From the NCBI GenBank assembly GCA_014649575.1, contig BMTH01000027.1, positions 1-39,535 on the forward strand: 39,535 nt of DNA, given 5' to 3'. Shown piece by piece: positions 26,615 through 34,051 of this stretch (positions within the stretch are counted from its first letter, which is position 1; every line of letters begins with the position of its first letter). The DNA comes from Streptomyces griseoincarnatus. GTDB lineage: Bacteria; Actinomycetota; Actinomycetes; Streptomycetales; Streptomycetaceae. Under the pieces are notes generated by a model that did not search any database, was not told the DNA's origin, and saw only the letters and a list, made by a program, of their open reading frames with translations. The translations under genes and the position numbers were made by a program.

Positions 26615-26821
26615 CGTCTTCGCCGGGCCAGGCACCGCGCCACTCCCCCGCCGGGCCCCGGTATCGCGTACAGCGCGGAGCCAGCCGTGCAGGCGTCATG
26701 ACCACACCCGCCCGCTTCGGTGCGGTACTACCCGGCACTTCCGGGCGATGCCTCTCCGTAGGACATCGCCCGCGATCTGACGCTCCGCATCCGCAGGAAT
26801 CCCCCTTCCGGCACCACCGGT

Positions 26822-26861
26822 TGTCACAGGCAAGCGATATCCTCGCAAGGCGCTTGTGACA
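26822..26861 (+). promoter_or_regulatory. Inverted repeat TGTCACA...TGTGACA before the receptor-like gene
   Basis: TGTCACA (26822-26828) and its exact complement TGTGACA (26855-26861) flank a sequence that adds four more pairs (AGCG/CGCT) across a small bulge. The element ends 29 bases before ATG 26891, so it could be an operator or a leader hairpin. No clear -35/-10 pair could be assigned beside it. Confidence 0.35.
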
Positions 26862-26890
26862 CGTGTGTCTTACGACAACGGGGGGTGTCC

Positions 26891-29815
26891 ATGCTCGGCC
26901 GGGATCAGATGTTCCCGCAGGACTGTCCGGGGGGTCACCAGGGCATGTCGACGGGGGCGGGGATCGACGTCCAGCGGCAACTGGAGTCGCTGATCCAGGA
27001 CTTCCGCGCGGGCGACCCCCCGATGCCGGTGATCGTGCTGCACGCGGAGGACGCCGCCGACGACGACCGCGTGACGGAGCTGGTCGACGAGCTGCGCGAA
27101 GGGCAGCAGAGTCACGGTACGCGCCTGGCCGTCGCCCCCACCGAACCGCCGCGGGACGACGCGGACCCGGACCCCACCGCCCAGGCCGTACGGCTCCTGC
27201 GCGACCTGGGTGACAGCCGGAAGTGGGGCGACCGTTCCGCCTCCTACCGCCCCTACTCCTTCCCCCGGCTGGGACTGGTCCGCGCCCTCCAGGACGCCAC
27301 CGACGACCCGGAGATGGACGCGCACTGGCCGACCGCCCCGGCGGGCACCCCGGACGGCAACGTTCAGCGCGAGCAGGCCCAGACGCGACTGCTCCGCATC
27401 CTCGCCCGGCAGCGCTGGCGCCCAGTCAGGCCCGAGCGCCGCAACCGTCAGGCGCTGCTCAACGACGTGCAGCAGTTCCTCCCCGCGGGCGTCCTGGGCG
27501 CGCTGACCTCCCTGCTCACCCGCCCCGAGTGGTACGTCGCCGTCCTCGCGGGAATCGGTCTGATGATCCTGCTGGCCGCGCTGAACCACGTGCCCGGGCG
27601 CGCACCCCTTTTCCTGTGGCTGCGCAGGGAGAGCCGCTGGTTCCTGACCACCACGTTCCTCCAGTCGGCCGCCCGCCGGCAGTCGACCAGTGTGCGGCTC
27701 TTACGGCCGGTCCGGTCCTGGCGCGCCATCGCGGCCCGCGCCTACGACGTCGCGGAGGCCATGCGCGAGGGCGGCGTCTTCCCCCTCCAGCTGTACGTGC
27801 TGGCCCTCTTCGAGGACCTGCGGGACAACCACCGGCGCGTCAGCTGGGACCTGCGCGGCCTGAAGCGGACCCGGCCGCCGGTGCTGATCCTGCGGCAGGT
27901 GAGCCGGGAGAACGGCGGCATCGAGCTGATCAGGGCGGTCAGCGACGTCCGCAGCCGGCGCAGCGAACTGGACCCCCTGCTGATCGTCGCCGGCGTGGCG
28001 GCGCACGACGCGCCGCTGCTCGACCGGGGCACCGACACGGGCGCACCCCCTAACGGCGTCACCTCCCGTTCTCAGCCGCTCTCCCGCCCCGCCCGGCTCC
28101 AGCAACGTCTGCGGCACTGGTACGACGAATGGGCCGGGAACCTGCGAGCCGACCAGTCCCCGAGCCGGACCAACGCGCTGCCCTGGGTCCTGCGCATAGC
28201 CCTCCCCCACGAGGAGCTGCTTCAGCTGCGGCAGGCGGACTGGCGGTGCGTGCGGGCCCGGCACCGCCCGCCCGTGGCGCGGATCGTGTGGTCGGCGTAC
28301 AGCCTGGCGCTGGTCCTCGCGCTGGCCGCCACCGTCGGCGTCGTGCACGCTCGTGACCTGCACCGTACCTACTGCTCGGCGGGTCTGCTGACCGCCGACC
28401 GGGACACAGAGCTGCGCCCCGCGCCTGGCGGCGGCACGGAGTGCGTCGGCATATCGGCGGGCGGCGTGCGGTTCGGCTCGCACCTCGAGGGCGGATCCGA
28501 CTCGGAGGGCGGGCGGCTGCGCGAGCTGGAGAAGCTGGTGCACGCCGAGAACGCCAAGGTGCTGCGCGGGAATCCGCGCGCCTACGTCACCGTGGTCTAC
28601 GCGGGCCCGCTGAGCTCGGCCACGGTGGACCCGTCCCTGGTCAAGGGCGCGGAAGAGCTGGCCGGCGTCTACCTCGCCCAGCGCGTGGTGAACGAGAACT
28701 ACCGCGTCAAGCTACGCGTGTTGCTCGCCAACGGCGGTGCGGACATGGGCCACCAGCGTTTCACTGCCGACGCGATCGCCCGGTACGCCGACCGCGATCC
28801 GTCGGTCGTCGGTGTCGTCGGCTTCGGCCGCGACCTGCAGAGCAGCCCCGCCGTGACCCGACGGCTGCAGGAGGCGGGCCTGCCCGTCGTCTCGGGCACC
28901 AACTCGGCGACGTATCTTCCGAAGGACTTCTCCAACTGGCTGAGCCTCGCGGCCCCCGACGAGCACCAGGCGGAGGCGCTCGGCCTGGTCGCGCGGCAGC
29001 TCCGCGGCAAGGGCGACGCCCCGTACGCGCTCGTCCTGGCCCGCGACACCAAGGCGTCGCAGGACCGGTACACCAGCGAACAGGCGTACTACGGCGGGGA
29101 GATGCTGCGTAAGGAGGGCTTCCGGCTGCTGCCCTCGCGAACCTACCGCGTGGCGCACGGCAAGCCCGAACTCCGGTTGCACGCGGAGAGCATCTGCCGC
29201 GGTGAGGACGTCCCGTCGGTCATCTACTTCGCGGGACGCGTCGAGGACATCGGCCCGCTGATGACGCAGCTGGGCGTCGAACCGGGCTGCGCGAACCGGC
29301 AGATCTCGATCCTCACCGGGGACGACCTGAGCAAGGCCAAGTTCTCCGGCGTGGGCGGCCGGGACGGCGTGGCCCCGCGCATCACGCTGTACCACGCGGC
29401 GCTGGCCGAACTGCGGGAGGCGGCGTCCGGCACCGCCTTCTACCAGGACGCGGCCCAGCATCTCCCGTGGCTCGAGCCGGGCGGGGTGACCTACGACGCC
29501 CCCGGCTTCGCCAGCGGCCAGACGGCCCTCGCCCACGACGCCACGCGCGCACTGTACTGGGCGGCGAGCCTCGGCGACGTACGCCAGAGCCGCGCGGCGA
29601 CCTGGGTCAACCTCAGGGTCGTCAAGCTGGAGGGCATGGCCACCGGCACGATCGACTTCACGGACGCGCCGCTGTTCGGCGAACGCCACGGCCACAGCAT
29701 CGTCCTGGCCCGCGTCCGCAGGACACCGGAGGGGCTGTCGCAGGCGGAGGTGCTGTGCAGCAGGCCGGCGGGGGTGAGCAAGCCGTTGGATGTGAAGCAG
29801 TGTTCGATCGAGTGA
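26891..29815 (+). CDS. Large membrane protein with type I periplasmic-binding (receptor-like) domain
   Basis: An unusual protein of about 974 residues. Residues 25-190 look like a nucleotide-hydrolase-like alpha/beta domain without a P-loop (PVIVLHAEDAADDDRVTELV). A short hydrophobic stretch (FLPAGVLGALTSLL) and a helix (YVAVLAGIGLMILLAALNHV, near 213-235) follow. Then comes an Arg-rich, probably cytosolic region, a second membrane helix near 463-486 (YSLALVLALAATVGVV), and from about 555 to the end a type I periplasmic-binding fold (GVVGFGRDLQSSPAVTRRLQ, VVSGTNSATYLPKDFSNWL). This looks like a fixed sensor for a small ligand rather than a free transporter subunit; no permease or ABC ATPase is near. 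ATG 26891 follows GGGGGG; GTG 26885 is possible. Confidence 0.72.
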   Translation: MLGRDQMFPQDCPGGHQGMSTGAGIDVQRQLESLIQDFRAGDPPMPVIVLHAEDAADDDRVTELVDELREGQQSHGTRLAVAPTEPPRDDADPDPTAQAVRLLRDLGDSRKWGDRSASYRPYSFPRLGLVRALQDATDDPEMDAHWPTAPAGTPDGNVQREQAQTRLLRILARQRWRPVRPERRNRQALLNDVQQFLPAGVLGALTSLLTRPEWYVAVLAGIGLMILLAALNHVPGRAPLFLWLRRESRWFLTTTFLQSAARRQSTSVRLLRPVRSWRAIAARAYDVAEAMREGGVFPLQLYVLALFEDLRDNHRRVSWDLRGLKRTRPPVLILRQVSRENGGIELIRAVSDVRSRRSELDPLLIVAGVAAHDAPLLDRGTDTGAPPNGVTSRSQPLSRPARLQQRLRHWYDEWAGNLRADQSPSRTNALPWVLRIALPHEELLQLRQADWRCVRARHRPPVARIVWSAYSLALVLALAATVGVVHARDLHRTYCSAGLLTADRDTELRPAPGGGTECVGISAGGVRFGSHLEGGSDSEGGRLRELEKLVHAENAKVLRGNPRAYVTVVYAGPLSSATVDPSLVKGAEELAGVYLAQRVVNENYRVKLRVLLANGGADMGHQRFTADAIARYADRDPSVVGVVGFGRDLQSSPAVTRRLQEAGLPVVSGTNSATYLPKDFSNWLSLAAPDEHQAEALGLVARQLRGKGDAPYALVLARDTKASQDRYTSEQAYYGGEMLRKEGFRLLPSRTYRVAHGKPELRLHAESICRGEDVPSVIYFAGRVEDIGPLMTQLGVEPGCANRQISILTGDDLSKAKFSGVGGRDGVAPRITLYHAALAELREAASGTAFYQDAAQHLPWLEPGGVTYDAPGFASGQTALAHDATRALYWAASLGDVRQSRAATWVNLRVVKLEGMATGTIDFTDAPLFGERHGHSIVLARVRRTPEGLSQAEVLCSRPAGVSKPLDVKQCSIE

Positions 29816-29840
29816 GGCGGGCAGGCTGTGACCGGTGACT

Positions 29841-29943
29841 GAGGCCCGGACACCGGTGCTCACGCTCAGACACCGAGGCCCACGGACACCGGTACTCACG
29901 TTCAGACACCGAGGCCCACGGACACCGGTGCTCACGTTCGGAC
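29841..29943. repeat. Tandem 36-base repeats, three copies
   Basis: Three adjacent copies: 29841-29874 (34 bases, lacking one AC), 29875-29910 and 29911-29943 (last one diverging at its end). Each contains GAGGCCCACGG, then ACACCGGTRCTCACG, with a CACCGGTG palindrome in copies one and three. The last copy contains the stop codon of the FMN reductase/GNAT gene. The array sits in the gap between two convergent genes. Confidence 0.85.
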
Positions 29944-31002
29944 GGTGACGGCCTTGGCGAGGTCCACCGCCCCGTCGTCCCGCGGATCGGGCAGCACGAC
30001 GTAGCCCTGCCGCTGGTACAGGGCGAGGTTGCGGTGGCTGGCGACGCCCGTGGTGAGGAGGACACGGCGGCACCCCTCGGCGGCCGACTCGGCACGGCCC
30101 AGCAGCCATCGGCCCACACCGAGTCCGCGCAGGTCGGGTGCGACGGCGAGGCGCCCGATGTGCAGGTCGTCGCCGTCCCGGCGGGTGCGGACCATGCCGA
30201 GCAGCCGTCCGTCGCGCCACAGCCCCGTGACGTCCCACTCCGCCAGCCAGGCACGCACGTCGTCCAGGGTCTCGTGGAGCGCCGGGATGTCGAGGGTGTC
30301 GTTGATCAGCGCCTCCTCCAGCCAGCAGCAGCGCTGCAGCACGGTCACCTCGGCCGCGTCGTCGGGACCGAGGGGCCGGACGTAGGAACCGGGGAGCGGG
30401 CCCGTCGCGGCGTCTGCGCGTCCGCGCTCGCGCATCGGGGTGAGGGCGTGGGCGACCCGTACCAGCTCCCCCAGCAGCCCTTCGGCCGCCTCGGCGTGGC
30501 GCGGGTCGGGGGCGAACCGGTCGTCCCGCATCGCGTCGGCGATCCGTATCGCGACGGTCGAGCCCAGCGGAACCAGCCGCAGGGTGGTCACCACCTGCTT
30601 GGCGTGCTGGACCGCGCGGGTACCGGCGGAGGTATGGCCGTAGCTGACGAAGCCGGCCGGCTTCCAGGCCCACTCCGGGCCGAGGTAGTCGAGGGCGTTC
30701 TTCAGGGTGGCCGGCATGCCGTAGTTGTACTCCGGCGTGACGAAGACGAAGCCGTCCGCCTCGGCGACGATCCGGCTCCACCGGCGGGTGTGCTCGTGCC
30801 GGTGCACGCCGGTCGACGGGTGCTCCTCCTCGTCGAGGAAGGGCAGGTCCAGGTCGCCTATGGCCACCGGCACGAGGTCCACGTCGAGCTCCTTGGCGAC
30901 CGGGGCGAGGATGTCGGTCAGCCATCCGCCGACGGCGGGACCGAGCGCGCCGGGCCGGGTGCTGCACGTCAGGACCAGGATGCGGAGGCGTTTCGTTGTC
31001 AT
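29932..31002 (-). CDS. NADPH-dependent FMN reductase fused to GNAT acetyltransferase
   Basis: A 356-residue two-domain protein. Residues 1-185 are a flavodoxin-like NAD(P)H:FMN/quinone reductase (ILVLTCSTRPGALGPAVGGWL for FMN phosphate binding, TPEYNYGMPATLKNALDYLG for the isoalloxazine loop). Residues 208-356 are a GNAT domain (HIGRLAVAPDLRGLGVGRWLL is the acetyl-CoA motif, then NLALYQRQGYVV). The domains usually occur separately, so the fusion may couple detoxifying reduction with acetylation of the same amine compound. ATG 31002 lies seven bases after the -10 TAACTT, so the message is probably leaderless. The divergent MarR gene starts 30 bases away and very likely controls it. The stop lies in the tandem repeat array. 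Confidence 0.88.
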   Translation of the reverse strand: MTTKRLRILVLTCSTRPGALGPAVGGWLTDILAPVAKELDVDLVPVAIGDLDLPFLDEEEHPSTGVHRHEHTRRWSRIVAEADGFVFVTPEYNYGMPATLKNALDYLGPEWAWKPAGFVSYGHTSAGTRAVQHAKQVVTTLRLVPLGSTVAIRIADAMRDDRFAPDPRHAEAAEGLLGELVRVAHALTPMRERGRADAATGPLPGSYVRPLGPDDAAEVTVLQRCCWLEEALINDTLDIPALHETLDDVRAWLAEWDVTGLWRDGRLLGMVRTRRDGDDLHIGRLAVAPDLRGLGVGRWLLGRAESAAEGCRRVLLTTGVASHRNLALYQRQGYVVLPDPRDDGAVDLAKAVTVRT

Positions 31003-31009
31003 GGAAACG

Positions 31010-31039
31010 AAGTTAGCGGCTAGATTGATTACATGTCAA
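31010..31039 (-). promoter_or_regulatory. Consensus promoter of the reductase/GNAT gene
   Basis: On the minus strand a perfect TTGACA (31039-31034) is followed after 18 bases by TAACTT (31015-31010). Transcription should begin close to the A of ATG 31002. The -35 lies inside the MarR coding start, so the two divergent promoters overlap. Confidence 0.7.
31021..31026 (+). promoter_or_regulatory. Candidate leaderless -10 of the MarR gene
   Basis: TAGATT ends six bases before ATG 31033, where a leaderless Streptomyces transcript would start. The MarR gene has no ribosome site. A TTGTCA at 30996-31001, 19 bases upstream, could be its -35 and lies within the divergent gene's first codons. Confidence 0.45.
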
Positions 31040-31040
31040 T
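31024..31040. promoter_or_regulatory. Probable MarR operator ATTGA-N7-TCAAT
   Basis: A 17-base element with perfect five-base arms overlaps the -35 of the reductase promoter and the -10/start of the marR gene, and so could repress both at once. Size and symmetry suit a MarR dimer. The A/T-rich TTGA..TCAA arms resemble other MarR-family sites. Confidence 0.6.
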
Positions 31041-31497
31041 GAACAAGAGGGAAGACGAGGTCCACTGGCTCACGGACGAGGAGGAGCGCGCCTGGCGGGC
31101 CTACCGCCGCATGGTGATCGCGGTGCAGACCCGCACGGTGCAGGACCTCGCGGCCCACGGCCTGTCCGAGCCGGACTACGAGGTGCTCAGCACCTTGTCC
31201 GAACACCCCGGCGGGACCAGTACGTTGCACGAGCAGGCCGCGAAGATGGGCTGGTCACGCAGCCGCCTGTCCCGGCACGCGACCCGCATGGAGGCGCGCG
31301 ACCTCATCCGCCGCGCACCCGACCCGGCGGACGGCAGAGGTTGCCTGCTGGTCCTGACCGAGACAGGCTGGGACACGCTGCGGGAGGCGGCTCCGACCCA
31401 TCTCGACTCCGTACGACGGCACTTCGTCGACCGGCTCGAGCCGGAGGAGCTGGCGACCCTGGGACGCATCGCGGAGAAGATCGCCGACGAGCAGTAG
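31033..31497 (+). CDS. MarR-family transcriptional regulator
   Basis: A 154-residue winged-helix repressor. The N-terminal helix runs HWLTDEEERAWRAYRRMVI, the recognition helix region is TSTLHEQAAKMGWSRSRLSRHATRMEARDLI and the wing is RRAPDPADGRGCLLVLTETG. The dimerisation helices are at both ends. MarR proteins of this class usually sense phenolic or oxidising compounds and control adjacent reductases. It is divergent from the reductase/GNAT fusion with 30 bases between start codons and the operator at 31024-31040 across its own start, so autoregulation is expected. ATG 31033 is chosen for the -10 spacing; ATG 31039 is two codons inside. Confidence 0.9.
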   Translation: MSMNKREDEVHWLTDEEERAWRAYRRMVIAVQTRTVQDLAAHGLSEPDYEVLSTLSEHPGGTSTLHEQAAKMGWSRSRLSRHATRMEARDLIRRAPDPADGRGCLLVLTETGWDTLREAAPTHLDSVRRHFVDRLEPEELATLGRIAEKIADEQ

Positions 31498-31611
31498 AGG
31501 TCGGCCACAGATCCGGGCAGTCTGTCGTGAACGCATCAACTAAGGCATGCTGGTCGCCGTCCGTGTCCGTTGGCATCGCCGTGCGACGCGCGTCGCCGTT
31601 GGGAGACAGCC

Positions 31612-32427
31612 TTGAGATCGATACGCCTCGCCCTGGTCGGACTCACAGCCTTGGTCGGCAGCCTGCTTGTGGCGACCCCCGCGCAGGCGGCGCCGTTGTT
31701 CAAGGCGCCCTTCGCCTGCGGCCAGAAGTGGACCTACAGTCACCACTCGGCCGAGGTCCGGCAGGCGCTCGACTTCGTCCGCAGCGACGGCGGCGCCACC
31801 AGCGGCGCGCCCGTGCTCGCCTCGGCGGCCGGGACCGCCACCCGGCACTACGAGGCCAACGGCGCCGGCAACTACATCGTGATCGACCACGGCAGCGGCT
31901 GGAAGACCTACTACTTCCATCTGAACGCCTTCTCCGTCGCCGGCGGCGCCCACGTCGGCCAGGGCCAGCAGATCGGCACGACCGGCAGCACCGGGAACAG
32001 CTCCGGCGCCCACATCCACTACGAACAGCTCCTCAACGGCGTCGGCCAGCGGATCACCATCAACGGAACCACCCTCCCCTACCCCGGCTCGTACGGCAGT
32101 TACCACCTCACCAGCGACAACGGCTGCGGCGCGGGCGGCCGATACTGGGTGGACACCTTCACCGACGCCACGGGCTACGCCCAACCGAACACCAACGACG
32201 CGCAGGGCGTCCTGAACGCGGGCACCAACTACGTGTACTGCAAGGTGTGGGGCCAGGAGATCCGCGGAGCGAACGGCACCTACAACCACTGGTGGCTGAA
32301 GACGGACCTCGACGTCACCTACGCGGGCAAGAACGGGCGCGGGGCGTACGTGTCGGCGTACTACTTGTCGCGGTGGGGGAACGACGAGGCTCGGGACAAC
32401 GGCGGGGCGGTCATTCCGGACTGCTGA
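31612..32427 (+). CDS. Secreted M23 (LytM-type) peptidase
   Basis: A 271-residue exported zinc peptidase predicted to cut peptidoglycan cross-bridges outside the cell. A signal peptide covers about residues 1-26 (LALVGLTALVGSLLVATPAQA, cleaved before APLF). The M23 domain has His and Asp in HSAEVRQALDF, the central GAGNYIVIDHGSGWKTYYFHL and the terminal HIHYEQ ligand pair. The last 95 residues (YWVDTFTDATGYAQPNTNDA to AVIPDC) form an SH3-like wall-binding module common in Streptomyces peptidases. The TTG 31612 start is favoured by GGGAGA five bases upstream and by the signal peptide beginning there. Some relatives are bacteriolytic enzymes; the target species is unknown. Confidence 0.88.
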   Translation: MRSIRLALVGLTALVGSLLVATPAQAAPLFKAPFACGQKWTYSHHSAEVRQALDFVRSDGGATSGAPVLASAAGTATRHYEANGAGNYIVIDHGSGWKTYYFHLNAFSVAGGAHVGQGQQIGTTGSTGNSSGAHIHYEQLLNGVGQRITINGTTLPYPGSYGSYHLTSDNGCGAGGRYWVDTFTDATGYAQPNTNDAQGVLNAGTNYVYCKVWGQEIRGANGTYNHWWLKTDLDVTYAGKNGRGAYVSAYYLSRWGNDEARDNGGAVIPDC

Positions 32428-32661
32428 TTCCCCCTCCTCGGCTCAGGACGCGGCGCGCGCCTGTCAGGCGTGGCAGCGGGTTCCGGCGTTCAGCGCGCTG
32501 TTCATCGGCGACAAGGACGCCCCGACCCACCTCAACCGCACCGTTGGCGCCGCCTACCCGGCCCGCACCGCGACCGCTACGCGACGCGGTCTCGGAAGGC
32601 GTCCGCCCGGATCCGCCCGGAATCCCGGAACTCCCGCGGGCAGTCGGCAGCACGGAGGAAG

Positions 32662-33492
32662 ATGGACGGCATGACGGTTGAAGGCCCCTCCATCGACTCC
32701 ACCAGGCCGAGTATCGCCCGCGTCTACGACTACCTGCTCGGCGGCAAGGACAACTACGCGGTGGACCGGGAGGTCGGCGACGTCTTCCTCCGCGACCTGC
32801 CCGGCTCGGTGGCCATCGCCTTCGCCAACCGCGCGGCCCTGACACGGGCGATCCAGCAGATCGTGACGACCACCGCCATACGGCAGTTCATCGACCTGGG
32901 CAGTGGTCTGCCGACCGCCGACAACGTCCACCAGGTCGCGCAGCGGCACGCCCCGGAGTCCCGGATCGTGTACGTCGACAACGACCCCCAGGTGCTGGTC
33001 CACGGCTGTGCGCTGCTGGAGCAGAACGACCGGACCCGGGTCGTCCGGGCCGACGTACGCGACCCCGAGGACGTCCGCGCCCACCCGGCCACCCGGGAAC
33101 TGATCGACTTCGATCGCCCCGTCGCCGTCGTCCTCAGCGCCATCCTCCACCACGTCAACGACGAGGAGGACCCGGCCGGGATCGTCCGCTACTGGCGCGA
33201 CCACGTGCCGTCAGGCAGTCACTTCTTCGTCAGCCACTTCCGTTCCGGCGACAACCCGGAGACCGCGGAGGCGGAGCGGGTCCTCCAGCGGACCTTCGGC
33301 CGCGGGCGGTGGCGCACCGACGAGGAGATCGCCTCCCTGCTGGACGGCCTGGAGATCCTCGACCCCGGGATCGTTCCCGCGCCCCTGTGGCGTCCCGACA
33401 CGACCGCCAACCGTTGGAGCGCCGACGGCGGGCAGCCGGAGCTCAGCGTCTGGCAGCACCTCATCGTCGCCGGGCTGGCCCGCAAGGCGTAG
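32662..33492 (+). CDS. DUF574 SAM-dependent methyltransferase
   Basis: A 276-residue protein of the DUF574/Methyltransf_19 family, abundant in Streptomyces. The family N-terminal signature is STRPSIARVYDYLLGGKDNYAVD. The SAM-binding part reads RQFIDLGSGLPTADNVHQVA, with YVDNDPQVLVHG as the acidic loop and VVLSAILHHVND as motif IV. There are no membrane segments; the substrate is unknown. GGAGG at 32654-32658 lies very close to ATG 32662 and 12 bases from ATG 32671, so the start is ambiguous by three codons. The preceding 234 bases contain no supported gene, though one frame reads CQAWQRVPAFSALFIGDKDA and may be a worn fragment. Confidence 0.88.
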   Translation: MDGMTVEGPSIDSTRPSIARVYDYLLGGKDNYAVDREVGDVFLRDLPGSVAIAFANRAALTRAIQQIVTTTAIRQFIDLGSGLPTADNVHQVAQRHAPESRIVYVDNDPQVLVHGCALLEQNDRTRVVRADVRDPEDVRAHPATRELIDFDRPVAVVLSAILHHVNDEEDPAGIVRYWRDHVPSGSHFFVSHFRSGDNPETAEAERVLQRTFGRGRWRTDEEIASLLDGLEILDPGIVPAPLWRPDTTANRWSADGGQPELSVWQHLIVAGLARKA

Positions 33493-34051
33493 TGGCCCCC
33501 GGCGGGCGGCGATCCACGGACTGCCGGCCGAGGGCGGCACCGGCGGTCCGCTGACTCGGTCGCCCTCGCCCGACGAGGGCCGTGGCCTGCCGACGCGAGC
33601 CGGCACCCGCCCCGCACCACCGGATCATGCACATCCCAGACGTCTGCCGCGCCCGAGCGGGCGCCGACCCGAACGACTGGCGTCGGACGGCCGGCGACCG
33701 GACGCGCTACGGGGCCACCCTGGTGGACGACCTACGGGGCCACTCTGGTGGACGACGGCGCCGCGCTGCCCCGCACCACGATCCACCAAGGCGGTCGACC
33801 GACAGCCCAGTTCCCCCAGCCGCCCAAGTACGCGCGAGCAGAAGCCGGTGCGGACGCGTCTCCATCGTCGTGACGGCCGTCGTGCGCGGGCTCACCGAGA
33901 GGGACGGGGTGTCACCCGAAAGCGTCACCCTGTGCCATGTCCCCTCCCCTTCACCTCTGTGCCGCATAGCGTGGGCCCCCGCCCTGACTCCGCTCCGCAC
34001 ACCAGGGAGCGGCAGTGGTACGCAGGTCACGGGAGACGGAGGAAGAACGGA
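33493..34051 (+). other. Non-coding gap with a 25-base tandem duplication
   Basis: I see no supported gene in these 559 bases. They contain the tandem duplication at 33707-33756 and, from 33910 to 33930, two spaced GTCACCC motifs. TAGCGT near 33967 could be a -10 for the next gene, but no partner -35 is at a suitable distance. Confidence 0.45.
33707..33756. repeat. Tandem duplication of a 25-base unit
   Basis: Two adjacent copies of CTACGGGGCCAC(C/T)CTGGTG plus GACGAC, at 33707-33731 and 33732-33756, differ at one base. The copies would shift a frame by 25 bases, which agrees with non-coding status. Confidence 0.85.

Noticed and set aside
29841..29943. CRISPR array
   Set aside because: The units are adjacent without unique spacers, so they are tandem repeats.
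28712..30967. Minus-strand frame of 751 codons crossing the tandem repeats
   Set aside because: It runs antisense through two well-supported genes; the repeated peptide is only the repeat DNA read in one frame.
33848..34051. Extension of the Cys-rich protein to an upstream start
   Set aside because: Residues there are Arg-rich noise and the good GGAGGAA site points to ATG 34052.
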